The notes: generated by a model not told the origin, from the letters alone. A DNA stretch of 64,000 nt from Oscillospiraceae bacterium (GCA_015064725.1 SVRQ01000005.1:1-64000); one strand, 5' to 3'; shown: positions 24,905-34,613, counted from the stretch's first letter. Numbers and translations: made by a program.

Positions 24905-26297
24905 ATGCGATATCATACAGGATCTTCTGCCGCTTTATATAGACGGAGCTTGCAGCAAGGCAAGCGAAGAAATGATAGAAGAACATATTGAAACTTGTCC
25001 GCATTGCAAAGAAATATACGAAAAAATGTCTTTTCGCGGAAGTGAGGACGTCCTCAAGCAGGAAAAAGACAGTGTTATCGTCCGCCACGAAAGAAAAGAA
25101 GCTTTCAATACGCTCAAATGCCTCTTTCTTGCCGCGGCAATAATATACTTTCCCGCAATATTCATACTCGCACTTTTCGCGGATGACACGGGCAGCATTA
25201 TCGCAATACCGTACTGGCTGAAACTTCTGTCGATCTTTCTTTACACTTTTCCCTGCTACGTTGCCCTTATCGAGCTTGGGCTTGCCGTACTGCGCGCTCT
25301 CGACAAGTGCAAAAGAAGCATTGGCGAAAAAATTTTCGGTGCGGTAAGCACACTTCTTGCTCTTGCAACGATCATCGCCTCGCTAAGTATAGACGACAGC
25401 CTTGACATCCCCCTCTTGCTTACGGTATTGCTATCTCTTACGCTTCTCATCAAAGCTATAGTTTATAAAAAAGAGCTCCATCTCCTCTCCATAATGAAGC
25501 AAAAGACGTTTTGGATATGCACGGCAATACTAACCGTTGTGGTTGCTGTGGTCGTTTCCGTCCCCGCCATCTTTCTCTCGGCAACAGGAATAGAGGAAAA
25601 CACAGTGGAATTTCATTATTCCGCAGGTGTGCGCGAAAGCGGCAGCGAATACGAGGGGCTTTACTTCGATATCGGCATAGAAGAACAGCACGATTGGGAC
25701 TTTTTCGGCAAAAAGCCGTATATTACGGCAAAGCTTGTGAACGAATCCGGGCACGATATCGAATATTCACCCGAATTTTATATATATAAGAAAACCGATG
25801 ACGGCTGGGGGTTGAGCCGTGTTGACAACGTGGATTTTCCCGACGTTATCTATACTCTGCCATTCGGAGAAAGCGTTGTAAAACAATATCCGCTGGATGG
25901 ATATGATTTAAACGAAGCAGGGCTTTATAAATTCGTCACGTTTATCGAAGACAAAGCCGTTTGGTTCGATTTTGAAATAACCGAAATAATATGGGGGTCT
26001 GCCGCCGGAAACAAATGCGAAAATTACAACTATACCTTTATAGTTACGGATCTGAATGACAGCGAAATCATCCTTTCCGCAATCGGCGCGGACGGAAAAG
26101 CCATAGGCACAGATCTTTTAAAAGCGCCGAATTGGTTTTATCCCTCGACAAGTATCGTCGCAGGTGATAAAATAACCGTTATTTGCAGCTCGGCAATGGA
26201 GATAACGGAAGACTCTCCCGCAAAAATTGCCAATATCGCGGCAATGACGCTTAAAAAGGATGACGGCTGCTCCGTTTGTGTAATTCCGCAGGGGTAA
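24885..26297 (+). CDS. Membrane anti-sigma factor with zinc finger (zf-HC2)
   Basis: This 470-residue protein has an N-terminal anti-sigma zinc finger ('HIETCPHC', H-x3-C-x2-C, residues ~34-41), several membrane segments (about four between residues 75 and 190, one near 205-225), then a ~240-residue extracellular beta-rich domain. It most likely holds the ECF sigma at the membrane and senses an envelope signal. Three in-frame ATGs (24885, 24888, 24894) follow AAAGGATGG; 24894 (MSNKCD) has the best spacing. It overlaps the sigma gene, so the two are co-translated. Confidence 0.87.
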   Translation: MMTMSNKCDIIQDLLPLYIDGACSKASEEMIEEHIETCPHCKEIYEKMSFRGSEDVLKQEKDSVIVRHERKEAFNTLKCLFLAAAIIYFPAIFILALFADDTGSIIAIPYWLKLLSIFLYTFPCYVALIELGLAVLRALDKCKRSIGEKIFGAVSTLLALATIIASLSIDDSLDIPLLLTVLLSLTLLIKAIVYKKELHLLSIMKQKTFWICTAILTVVVAVVVSVPAIFLSATGIEENTVEFHYSAGVRESGSEYEGLYFDIGIEEQHDWDFFGKKPYITAKLVNESGHDIEYSPEFYIYKKTDDGWGLSRVDNVDFPDVIYTLPFGESVVKQYPLDGYDLNEAGLYKFVTFIEDKAVWFDFEITEIIWGSAAGNKCENYNYTFIVTDLNDSEIILSAIGADGKAIGTDLLKAPNWFYPSTSIVAGDKITVICSSAMEITEDSPAKIANIAAMTLKKDDGCSVCVIPQG

Positions 26298-26348
26298 AAC
26301 AGCGGTCGGTGCTTATGTTAAACCTATCTAAAATCAGTATATATTGCC

Positions 26349-26376
26349 AAAGGCGAGCTTGCAAGCTCGCCTTTTT
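26349..26376 (+). terminator. Intrinsic terminator
   Basis: AAAGGCGAGC, TTGCAA, GCTCGCCTTT plus T run. Confidence 0.93.
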
Positions 26377-26510
26377 CTATTTACACAACGCAAAAAAATA
26401 TGCTATAATAAAATAAATTCAAAAAATATTTTTTAAAACCGCCAACCTTTTCGTTCTCACCCCCACTGTATAGTCAAAGAAAGCCAAACAGCACCGAAGG
26501 AAGAAAAAAG

Positions 26511-28130
26511 ATGGATAAACAGAAAGCAGACGTTATAATAAACGAATACATCAAAAAGATATACGGCTTTGCCGTAAAAAAATCCTTTTCATACGATGAA
26601 GCGGAGGAGCTTGCCGCCGATATTGTAAAAGAGGTATATCTTTCCCTGCGCTCAGCCGACGAAATTCCGAATCCGGACGGATACGTATGGCGCATAAGCG
26701 AACACGTGTATTCAAAATACGTTGCCTCCAAGAAAAGGCACAAGGGCGTTTCCATAGACGGTCTGGCTCTGCCCTTTTACGATGAATATTCCTTTGAAAA
26801 CTCAGACGAGGATATTCTCCGTCTGCGCCGCGAGATAGCTTTTCTTTCCGAAAAGCGCCGCGAGATAGTTTATCTTTTCTATTACGAAAGCAGAAGCATT
26901 TCTTACATCGCCCAAAAAACTTCGCTTTCCGAAGGTACGGTCAAATGGCATCTTAACAAAGCAAGGAACGAACTCAAGGAGGGTTTTAATATGGAAAGAA
27001 GAATCGGAAAACTCGGGCTTAACCCCGTAAAATATACAGGTATGGGACACGGAGGCTCCCCCGCCGACGGCAAGGGTCCCGAATATTATATAGGAAACAG
27101 ACTCGAAATAAACATCTGCTACAGCGTTTATTTTGAGCCTAAAACAAAGGAGGAGATCGCAGAGGAGCTTGGTATCACTCCCGTTTACATTGAGGATAAG
27201 ATAGATTATCTTGAAAAGAACGGCTTTCTCGTTCCCACGTCGGGCGGTAAATACACCACCTACGTTTGCTTCCGCCCCGAAACGTATTCGCTCGAAGCAA
27301 TAGAAGCAAGGCAGAAAAAGCAGCTTGAAGCGGCACTTATGCTCGCAGAGAAATACGTTCCTATGGTGCGCGAGGCGATCAAGGATATGACGGACGTTTA
27401 TATCCCGAACGGCAACCGCGAGCTTTTTGAGGCGGCGGCAATATTCTATGCGATAAACAACAAATGCGGAATAAACGCCAATATCGACATTTCAAAATAT
27501 TATATCAAGACCACGCACGGAAGCGATTACCTGGTTTACGTTAACCTCGAGCAAACGTGCTCCGACCCCGAATATCAGCCCACGCTCGAAAAACGTAACT
27601 ATTGGTCGTGCGGAGATATGACCCGTTGGTCGGATAAATACCCCGTTTACTCCTGGTCCGTTGACACGAAATTCTGCACAAGAAAGGGCGCGTGGCAAAA
27701 CAACCTCACAGAGGATTACGAATATCTCTACGAGGTGATGAGCGGCGCTATCAAGGATGACGCGGCAAGCAAAGAAAAATTTGAAAGACTGCGCGAGCGA
27801 AACTTCCTTACAGAGGACGGCAAGCCCAACATTATGGTAGTTAAAGGCACCCATAAAGAATTTGCCGATAAGCTTCCCTCTCTTCCCGAGGAATACAAGC
27901 AGGAATTTGCAAAATTCGCCATCGAAAGTGCTATGATAGAGGCGAAAAAATACCCCGCGCATATGCAGGATCTTATCGTTTCCACTGAAATAGGCGGCTT
28001 TATGGCAAGCTTCACATCCATTATGACGCTCGACGTGCTCTACTCCACGAAAGTTTTCAAGCCTCTTACGAAGGAGGAAGGCACAACGGCAACGCTTCTT
28101 ATGTTCTGCGATATTTTGCCGACGGAATAA
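26511..28130 (+). CDS. Sigma-70-family factor fused to a long C-terminal domain
   Basis: This 539-residue protein has residues 1-~165 as an ECF-like sigma factor: region 2 ('YDEAEELAADIVKEVYLSL', 'YVWRISEHVYSKYVASKKR') and region 4 ('KRREIVYLFYYESRSISYIAQKTSLSEGTVKWHLNKARNEL'). A 370-residue extension follows, starting with a winged-helix-like part (~205-255, 'TKEEIAEELGITPVYIEDKIDYLEKNGFLV'), then a Trp/Tyr-rich segment and a helical tail. The extension could bind an effector or replace an anti-sigma factor. AAGGAAG precedes the ATG. No anti-sigma gene follows. Confidence 0.87.
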   Translation: MDKQKADVIINEYIKKIYGFAVKKSFSYDEAEELAADIVKEVYLSLRSADEIPNPDGYVWRISEHVYSKYVASKKRHKGVSIDGLALPFYDEYSFENSDEDILRLRREIAFLSEKRREIVYLFYYESRSISYIAQKTSLSEGTVKWHLNKARNELKEGFNMERRIGKLGLNPVKYTGMGHGGSPADGKGPEYYIGNRLEINICYSVYFEPKTKEEIAEELGITPVYIEDKIDYLEKNGFLVPTSGGKYTTYVCFRPETYSLEAIEARQKKQLEAALMLAEKYVPMVREAIKDMTDVYIPNGNRELFEAAAIFYAINNKCGINANIDISKYYIKTTHGSDYLVYVNLEQTCSDPEYQPTLEKRNYWSCGDMTRWSDKYPVYSWSVDTKFCTRKGAWQNNLTEDYEYLYEVMSGAIKDDAASKEKFERLRERNFLTEDGKPNIMVVKGTHKEFADKLPSLPEEYKQEFAKFAIESAMIEAKKYPAHMQDLIVSTEIGGFMASFTSIMTLDVLYSTKVFKPLTKEEGTTATLLMFCDILPTE

Positions 28131-28142
28131 GTTTTATAACGC

Positions 28143-28171
28143 AAAAAAGTGTGCTCATCGCACACTTTTTT
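28143..28171. terminator. Bidirectional terminator
   Basis: AAAAAAGTGTGC, TCATC, GCACACTTTTTT, between convergent genes. Confidence 0.92.
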
Positions 28172-28184
28172 GTTTATTATCGCA

Positions 28185-30395
28185 TCAGCCGAAATTTTTT
28201 ACAGCATTGTTATACGCCGTCTGAACCTGATTGCGGTTAAGAGCTTCTGCGTAGAGCTTGGCGTCGATAATGGAAAAATCAGTCATCATAAAGTCCTGAC
28301 CCATACCGTTTGTATCTATATCGGAGCCGAGAACGAAAGCATTGGCAGCTGCAGGATAAGTGCTTATTGCGATCTTACCCGTCTTTGTATCTCTGGCAAC
28401 GAGAACACCGTCAAGATAAAGAGCCGTTGTCGTCTTGTCTGTCGCACTGTCGTATTTGAACGTAGCTACAGCGTGCGTCATCTCTGTTGTGGAGGAAGCC
28501 TTCTGTGCAGTTATCTTGGAGCTTCCCTTGGCAATATAGGTAAAGAGGTAAGGAACGCCTTCTGCCTGTGCAATACCCCATCCGCCTGCCTGAGTTCCGC
28601 AGATAGCGCCCTGGGAACCGGAGGGGGATCTGTTAATGAACACACCTTCAACGGAGAAGCCCGTTTCGCTGTTATAGAAGTTTGTAATGGTATCCGCGCT
28701 GTAATCTTTAAATCTTGCAACAGCGTACTCGCCGCGCGCTTCAACGGTAAGTGCGGGAACAGTTGCAGTCTTGCCTGCAAAGGTAAGCTCTTTGTCGCCA
28801 ACAGTTGCATTGTTTAACGTCATATGAAGCTTGCCCTTTGTGTCCTCTACCTTGCCGTCCGCAAAGTCAATATCCGCATAAGTGTCGGGAAGCTCGGACG
28901 GAAGCTCTTCCACAATACCAGTTCCTATCTTGAATTCGCCGTATATCTCGTTGCTGACAGCGTCCCAAGAGTCAATAGCGGTAACGGCTACCTTATATTC
29001 GCCGTCCGAAAGCGAGCCTATGGACCAGGAGAACGTGTCACTCATATCGGAGGGATTCGCTTTGAGATAGAAATCGGAAAGGACTGTATATGTACCAACT
29101 ACCGCGCCCGTGGGCTTGTCTATGATCTTGATGATATAATGATGAACAAAATCATCGTCAGTTCCCGCCGCAATGCTTATCTTGCCATCGGAAGCGCCTT
29201 CGCTCGTGGGCGTGAAGGTAACAATACCGGAAAGCACGGGAGCTTTGTTATCATTCGCGCGTGCAGTTGTGTATTTTGTAAGGTGAGAGCCGTCATCCAC
29301 AGGAACGGAAACCTCCCAAGCTTCCTTGAATGTCGTTGTCTGGGAGAAGAACATTCTCGTTATGCGGCAGTTGCCGTTTTTGTCCACCTGAACGAGAAGA
29401 CCGGAGGAAACAGAGTACGCATTATCGGGAACTGTACCGCTTGCGTTGTCATATCCGCCCTCGATGGCAAGGTAGCGCACGGAACCGCAGCCGAGAGAGG
29501 TAAATTTATTCTGCATAATAGAGCGTTCATCGTTTATCGGGAAATGGAGATGTCCGCCGAACGTCATAACCTGCGGATATTTGGAAAGTGTATCCGTAAG
29601 GTATGTCGTGTACCAAGATCCGCCAAGCTCGCTTCCGTAGCATGTCTTGTATATCATGGGATGCGTAAATACGAATACGTACGCATTGGGATTTTCTTTT
29701 GTAATATTTTCAAGAGTCTTATCGAGCCATTCGATAGTTTCTTGTGTGTAAGGGCAGCCACTTCCGTACTTTTGCGGCTCAACAAAAACGAAATGATAAC
29801 CGTTCACGATACAATGGCGGCTTCCGCTTGCAATATCGCTGTCAACCGTATCATTCGCGAAATATTCCTCGCCCATAACATCATAGTAGTCCTGCATATC
29901 AACACCGGAAACATCGTGGTTACCGGTTGTAAGCATTACATTTTTATTTGGGAAATAAGTTTTTACGATATTCGCAAAGGTCTGCACCTCGGATATCTTT
30001 CCCGTATCCGCAATGTCGCCTGCGATAGCAAGAGCGTCGATACCGTCGGCATCGTCTTTTTTAGCTTCCGCAATAAGGCGGAGGATCGCCGATTTGAACT
30101 TTTCGTCGCCGTCTTTATTCGTTGCGTTTATATGCACGTCGGAGATAGAACCGAAAGAAAGCACTATATTACTTGCATCAAACACCGGGTTGGAGGGGTC
30201 TGTCTGAAGTTTAGTTGTTTGTGTTGTCTGTTCGGTAGTGGTCTGTGTGTCCGTTGTGGCAGATGTGGTTACCGTTGTCACCGCAGGATCAGTCGTTACC
30301 GCCGCATCCGTGGTGGTTTCCGTATTTCCGCAGGCGGCAAAGGACAGCACCGTTGAAGCACACAAAACAGATGCCAAAAGCTTTTTGAATTTCAT
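28185..30395 (-). CDS. Secreted metallophosphoesterase lipoprotein with LamG-like domain
   Basis: This 736-residue protein has a lipoprotein signal with lipobox SFAAC (Cys22), then a Thr-rich linker (~25-65). The calcineurin-like phosphoesterase domain (~75-350) has metal motifs SDVH, GDIADTG, GNHD, THP and GGHLHFP. A beta-sandwich Ig-like part and a C-terminal concanavalin/LamG-type domain (~535-730, 'FSVEGVFINRS', 'ALYLDGVLVARD') follow. It is anchored outside the cell and probably cleaves a phosphoester on an extracellular or cell-wall substrate. GGAGG precedes the ATG and a promoter lies at 30433-30462. Confidence 0.88.
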   Translation of the reverse strand: MKFKKLLASVLCASTVLSFAACGNTETTTDAAVTTDPAVTTVTTSATTDTQTTTEQTTQTTKLQTDPSNPVFDASNIVLSFGSISDVHINATNKDGDEKFKSAILRLIAEAKKDDADGIDALAIAGDIADTGKISEVQTFANIVKTYFPNKNVMLTTGNHDVSGVDMQDYYDVMGEEYFANDTVDSDIASGSRHCIVNGYHFVFVEPQKYGSGCPYTQETIEWLDKTLENITKENPNAYVFVFTHPMIYKTCYGSELGGSWYTTYLTDTLSKYPQVMTFGGHLHFPINDERSIMQNKFTSLGCGSVRYLAIEGGYDNASGTVPDNAYSVSSGLLVQVDKNGNCRITRMFFSQTTTFKEAWEVSVPVDDGSHLTKYTTARANDNKAPVLSGIVTFTPTSEGASDGKISIAAGTDDDFVHHYIIKIIDKPTGAVVGTYTVLSDFYLKANPSDMSDTFSWSIGSLSDGEYKVAVTAIDSWDAVSNEIYGEFKIGTGIVEELPSELPDTYADIDFADGKVEDTKGKLHMTLNNATVGDKELTFAGKTATVPALTVEARGEYAVARFKDYSADTITNFYNSETGFSVEGVFINRSPSGSQGAICGTQAGGWGIAQAEGVPYLFTYIAKGSSKITAQKASSTTEMTHAVATFKYDSATDKTTTALYLDGVLVARDTKTGKIAISTYPAAANAFVLGSDIDTNGMGQDFMMTDFSIIDAKLYAEALNRNQVQTAYNNAVKNFG

Positions 30396-30432
30396 AAAAA
30401 GGTCCTCCTTTAGAACTATTATTTATATATTT

Positions 30433-30462
30433 ATTAAACCATACCCACAGTATAAACGTCAA
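30433..30462 (-). promoter_or_regulatory. Sigma-A promoter of the phosphoesterase gene
   Basis: On the minus strand: TTGACG (30462-30457), 18-bp spacer, TTTAAT (30438-30433). It lies just past the end of dxr. Confidence 0.65.
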
Positions 30463-30491
30463 TTGACAAATCCGTTGGATTTATTGTACGA

Positions 30492-31628
30492 TTACGGTAT
30501 AAACTCAAGAGTTTTTTCTCTTACCTCTCTGTCAAATTCAAGAATAGCCGCCACATCGCCAAGAGTTCGCGCCGGGAAAAAGTCCATCATTTTTTCTATT
30601 CCGCGCGGAATATCCGTATATTTCACTCTGCCTTCAAGGAAGGCTGCAACCATCACCTCGTTCGCCGCGTTAAGCACTACCTGTGCGCTGTGTCCCTCCT
30701 CTATTGCCCTGTATGCAAGGCGCAGGCAAGGGAATTTATTCATATCGGGCTTTTCGAACCTAAGGTCGTATATATCGAAAAGGTCAAGCTTTTCGATATT
30801 GTTTTTAAGCCTTTTGGGGTAACTGAGTGCATAAGAGATGGGTATCTGCATAGATTTCGGGCCGATACTTGCCATAATCGTGCCGTCTGCAAACTGCACC
30901 ATAGAGTGAACGAGGCTCTTTCTGTGAACAACGACCTCTATTTTGGAAGCCTCCACGCCGAAAAGCCATTTTGCCTCTATTATCTCAAAGCCCTTGTTCA
31001 TCATCGTGGAGGAGTCTATCGTCACCTTGGGTCCCATACTCCACGTTGGGTGATCAAGCGCTTCGGCAGCGGTAACGTCATCCGTTATCTCTTTGTCAAA
31101 AAAAGGGCCTCCCGATGCCGTCAGCAATATCTTGTCTATGGGGTTTTCGCTTTCTCCGCGCAGGCATTGCATTATCGCGCTGTGCTCGCTGTCCACGGTG
31201 AGAAGCACGGCACCGCTTTGCTTTGCGGTATTCATAACGAGCTCTCCGCCGGCAACAAGCACCTCCTTGTTCGCAAGCGCGACAGTCTTGCCGTTTTTTA
31301 TCATATTATACGTCGGTGAAAGACCCGCAACGCCTACAAGCGCGGACACCGCTATATCAAAATCCGTCCTTTGCGATATTTCCTCCATACCGCGTGCTCC
31401 GCAATACACGCGCAGATACGGATACAGCGCAGATATCCGTGCCGCGTTCTCTTCGCTCGTTATATATACGTTTTCGGGAGCAAATTCCTCTATCTGTGAA
31501 ATGAGCTTTTCAATATTTTTTCCCGCAACAAGCGTTACCGCGCGAAAATCCGCAGGGTTTTCGCGTATGACCTGAAGCGTGCTTGCTCCTATCGAGCCCG
31601 TAGAGCCGAAAATTGCCACTCTTTTCAT
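30492..31628 (-). CDS. dxr: 1-deoxy-D-xylulose 5-phosphate reductoisomerase
   Basis: This 378-residue protein is normal length. It converts DXP to MEP with NADPH and a divalent metal, the committed step of isoprenoid synthesis. NADPH motif GSTGSIG at 8-14; metal and substrate motifs 'ALANKEVLVAGG', 'TVDSEHSAIMQCL', 'LTASGGPFF', 'HPTWSMGPKVTIDSSTMMNKGFE' and 'HRKSLVHSMV' are all intact. It is divergent from dxs with a 155-bp shared gap. AGGCGG precedes the ATG. Confidence 0.98.
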   Translation of the reverse strand: MKRVAIFGSTGSIGASTLQVIRENPADFRAVTLVAGKNIEKLISQIEEFAPENVYITSEENAARISALYPYLRVYCGARGMEEISQRTDFDIAVSALVGVAGLSPTYNMIKNGKTVALANKEVLVAGGELVMNTAKQSGAVLLTVDSEHSAIMQCLRGESENPIDKILLTASGGPFFDKEITDDVTAAEALDHPTWSMGPKVTIDSSTMMNKGFEIIEAKWLFGVEASKIEVVVHRKSLVHSMVQFADGTIMASIGPKSMQIPISYALSYPKRLKNNIEKLDLFDIYDLRFEKPDMNKFPCLRLAYRAIEEGHSAQVVLNAANEVMVAAFLEGRVKYTDIPRGIEKMMDFFPARTLGDVAAILEFDREVREKTLEFIP

Positions 31629-31783
31629 AAAGACCGCCTTTTAAATATTTTTCTTATTTTTATTTTACCATAGCGTAAAAGTATTTGCAAGATTTGCATC
31701 GCAAAATCGTGCGGAAGCCTTTTTTTATTCACAAATTTGTGTTAGAATGATAGAAAGATAAACAAAAGCGAAAGGATACGGCT

Positions 31784-33670
31784 TTGAAGGACACGGAAAG
31801 ATACGAATACCTCGGCAAGGTAAACTCCCCCGAGGATCTAAAAAATATACCTTTTGAAAAAATACCGATACTTGCCAAAGAAATACGCAAAGAGCTTATC
31901 TTTCGCGTAACGGAAAACGGCGGCCACCTTGCTTCCAACCTCGGCGCGGTGGAGCTGACTCTTGCAATACACCGCGTTTTTGATTCTCCGCGCGACCATA
32001 TAATATTTGACGTCGGACACCAAAGCTACGTTCATAAAATGCTGACGGGGCGCTTTGACAAAATGCAGACGCTTCGCAAGCCCGGCGGTCTTTCGGGTTT
32101 TACCAAAAGAGAGGAAAGCGAGCACGATGCTTTCGGTGCGGGACACAGCTCCACCTCCCTTTCCGCAGGGCTTGGTTTTGCCGTTTCGGACAAGCTTTCG
32201 GCAAGCGATGCCTATACTGTTGTCGTCCTCGGGGACGGCGCATACACCGGAGGAATGATACACGAAGCGCTCAACAACTGCCGCAAGGATCTCAACCTTA
32301 TTATAATCCTCAACGAAAACGAGATCTCCATCTCCAAAAACATAGGCAGATTTGCGGATAACCTTGCGCGCCTGCGTATAAAATCATCATATTTCAAAAC
32401 GAAAAAAGCCACGGGATTTTTCCTCAAAAAGATCCCGTTCATCGGAAAACACATCTTCCGCGCGGTAAGAGGGGTAAAAAAAGGCATTAAGAATATGCTC
32501 TACGGCTCCAACTATTTCGAGAGTATGGGGCTTACTTACCTCGGCCCCGTGAACGGGAACGATTTCGAAGCTACGGAAAACTTACTTCGCGAAGCAAAGA
32601 AGCTTGGCGAAAGCGTGCTTGTTCACGTCAGAACGAAAAAAGGCAAGGGCTATGCCCCTGCGGAGCAAGAGCCGTGCTATTACCACGGCATCCCTCCCGC
32701 GAGCAGCAAGAAAAGCAATTCTCCGTCTTTTTCCGATATTATGGGAGCAAAGCTTACCGATATGGCAAAAGCGGACACGCGCATCTGTGCCATAACCGCC
32801 GCAATGTGCGACGGCACGGGGCTTAACCCTTTCAAGGAAGCGCACAAGGAAAGATTTTTCGACGTCGGCATCGCGGAGGAGCACGCGCTCACCTTTGCCG
32901 CGGGGCTTGCGGCGAACGGTATGCGCCCCGTTGCGGCGATATATTCCTCCTTTTTGCAAAGAGGCTATGATAACATCATTCACGATATAGCTCTGCAAAA
33001 CCTGCCCGTAACCATATGCGTTGACCGCGCAGGGCTTAACGGGTCGGATGGCGCTACGCACCACGGCATTTTCGACGTAGCTTTTCTTTCGGGAATTCCC
33101 AATATGACGATATACACACCGTTAACAAAAGAAACGCTTGAAAAAGCGCTGGAAGAAAGCATTAAAAGCGGCTCTCCCTGCGCCGTGCGCTACCCTCGCG
33201 GGGGAGAAAGCGAAAAAATTGTTCGTGAGTTTTACCCTTATGGTCACACGGGAGCACTCTCTGCCGACGCAAACTTTAAAAAGAACGATGATATAGAAAC
33301 CGTCATCATAACGGATGGCGCGGTTGTTACGGAAGCGATTTGCGCGTGCGAAACACTTTCGCGCACGGGTATCATATTGCTTGAAAAGATAAAGCCATAC
33401 GGTGAATGTGCCGAAAACGTAGCGCGTCTTTTGCCCGAAAGCGTGAAAAAAATAATCTTCCTTGAGGAAGATATACGCGCGGGCGGTATGGGTATGATGC
33501 TTTCGGACGAAATGAGGCGGCGCGGACTTCTTGACGGCGTCAACTGCAAAATAATCGCCGTTGACGATAATTTTGCCCCGCGTCACGAGGGAAATTCTAT
33601 GTACGAGGACGCAGGCGTTTGCGCACGTGTGATAGAGAAAGCGGTGAGAGAGAATTCTCTTTGCCGTTAA
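31784..33670 (+). CDS. dxs: 1-deoxy-D-xylulose 5-phosphate synthase
   Basis: This 628-residue thiamine-diphosphate enzyme condenses pyruvate and glyceraldehyde 3-phosphate. It has 'GHQSYVHKMLTGR', 'GAGHSSTSLSAGLGFAV', the ThDP motif 'GDGAYTGGMIHEALNN', then 'DVGIAEEHALTFAAGLA' and 'DRAGLNGSDGATHHG'. The start is TTG at 31784 with GAAAGGATA 6 bp ahead; no ATG alternative fits. A TGT-TAGAAT extended -10 at ~31740-31748 is the likely promoter, though without a clear -35. Together with the divergent dxr it supplies IPP/DMAPP precursors. Confidence 0.98.
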   Translation: MKDTERYEYLGKVNSPEDLKNIPFEKIPILAKEIRKELIFRVTENGGHLASNLGAVELTLAIHRVFDSPRDHIIFDVGHQSYVHKMLTGRFDKMQTLRKPGGLSGFTKREESEHDAFGAGHSSTSLSAGLGFAVSDKLSASDAYTVVVLGDGAYTGGMIHEALNNCRKDLNLIIILNENEISISKNIGRFADNLARLRIKSSYFKTKKATGFFLKKIPFIGKHIFRAVRGVKKGIKNMLYGSNYFESMGLTYLGPVNGNDFEATENLLREAKKLGESVLVHVRTKKGKGYAPAEQEPCYYHGIPPASSKKSNSPSFSDIMGAKLTDMAKADTRICAITAAMCDGTGLNPFKEAHKERFFDVGIAEEHALTFAAGLAANGMRPVAAIYSSFLQRGYDNIIHDIALQNLPVTICVDRAGLNGSDGATHHGIFDVAFLSGIPNMTIYTPLTKETLEKALEESIKSGSPCAVRYPRGGESEKIVREFYPYGHTGALSADANFKKNDDIETVIITDGAVVTEAICACETLSRTGIILLEKIKPYGECAENVARLLPESVKKIIFLEEDIRAGGMGMMLSDEMRRRGLLDGVNCKIIAVDDNFAPRHEGNSMYEDAGVCARVIEKAVRENSLCR

Positions 33671-33690
33671 AAGCAACTTTATGATAAAAT

Positions 33691-33717
33691 GGACCGTCGG
33701 GGACGCCGGTCCCTACA
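33691..33717 (+). repeat. Single copy of a REP-like palindrome
   Basis: GGACCGTCGGGGACGCCGGTCC is an imperfect palindrome followed by CTACA, different in composition from the flanks. Palindromes of this look are scattered between genes in many gut Firmicutes; only one copy is in this window. Confidence 0.45.
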
Positions 33718-33738
33718 AGCAAATTTTTATATAGCAAA

Positions 33739-33764
33739 CAAGCCGTCGCGCACGCGACGGCTTG
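33739..33764. terminator. Terminator-like hairpin between convergent genes
   Basis: CAAGCCGTCGCG/CGCGACGGCTTG forms a 12-bp stem between dxs and the glycosyltransferase gene; no strong T run on either side. Confidence 0.6.
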
Positions 33765-33767
33765 TAC

Positions 33768-34499
33768 TCATTTTATCTCCAATTTTTTAATTCTCTTTTT
33801 CATCTTTCTCACGTCGGAGAGCATTTTGAATGAATCCTTGAGCACGTTTACCTTGGATTCTCTGTGGTTGATTATCTTAACGGGCATCTGAGCGAAATGG
33901 AAACCGCATTTTCCCGCTATCATTATAGCTTCAAGGTCAAAAGCGAACCTGTCCACCTCGCAATTTGCAAAAATCTTTTTTGAGGCGTAGGTACGGAAGC
34001 CTTTGAAACCGCATTGAGAGTCCGAAAGACCGTATTTACCGAATCCCGCAACGATATTTATAACCTTAATATATGTTTTTGAAGCAAGGCGGCGAACAAA
34101 AGTATAACCCTCATAACCCGTCTTGTCCATATTTCGGGAGCCGACGATGATGTCCGCATCCTCATTTTCCGCAAACATATCGTATATCTTTCCTATAACA
34201 TCCGTTCCGTATGCGTTGTCGCAATCCGTGAAAACGGAAATATCTCCGCTTGCCGCAAGCATACCTTGGCGCACGGCATATCCTTTTCCGCGGTTGGGCT
34301 GATATGAGATGAGCTTTATGCGCTCATCCTTTTCGTGCGCCGCCGCAACGGGCGCACCGCAGCCGTCCGCAGAGCCATCATCAACGAAAATAAGTTCCCA
34401 ATCCTCAAAATGTTCTTTCATATAATTGCCAAAAGTAGAAACAGCATCGTCTATAATGGAGCTTTCGTTATACATAGGAATGATAAGTGATATTTTCAT
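33768..34499 (-). CDS. Family 2 glycosyltransferase (dolichol-phosphate sugar transferase-like)
   Basis: This 243-residue protein has a GT-A fold: 'SLIIPMYNESSIIDDAV' at the N terminus, 'FVDDGSADG' and the DxD-like 'FTDCDNAYG' (~92-100), 'GSRNMDKTGYEG', 'SDSQCGFKGFR'. It resembles DPM1/ALG5-type transferases that load a sugar on a lipid phosphate at the inner membrane face. Unlike many bacterial homologues it has no C-terminal membrane segments. GAGGAC precedes the ATG. It may belong with the surface-polysaccharide genes further downstream, but the link is only by proximity. Confidence 0.88.
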   Translation of the reverse strand: MKISLIIPMYNESSIIDDAVSTFGNYMKEHFEDWELIFVDDGSADGCGAPVAAAHEKDERIKLISYQPNRGKGYAVRQGMLAASGDISVFTDCDNAYGTDVIGKIYDMFAENEDADIIVGSRNMDKTGYEGYTFVRRLASKTYIKVINIVAGFGKYGLSDSQCGFKGFRTYASKKIFANCEVDRFAFDLEAIMIAGKCGFHFAQMPVKIINHRESKVNVLKDSFKMLSDVRKMKKRIKKLEIK

Positions 34500-34543
34500 A
34501 ATCTTGTCCTCATTTTTCGGATCGAAAATTTTATTTTTTCTTT

Positions 34544-34573
34544 TTCCCGTTCGGCTTTCGCACCGAACGGGAA
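34544..34573. terminator. Palindrome between two minus-strand genes
   Basis: TTCCCGTTCGG/CCGAACGGGAA forms an 11-bp stem with loop CTTTCGCA. It sits downstream of the minus-strand ATPase gene, but the T-rich sides suit the plus strand better, so a terminator role is uncertain. Confidence 0.4.
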
Positions 34574-34613
34574 TATATTTTTATAGTAACACACAAAACG
34601 GGATTTTTCAACC

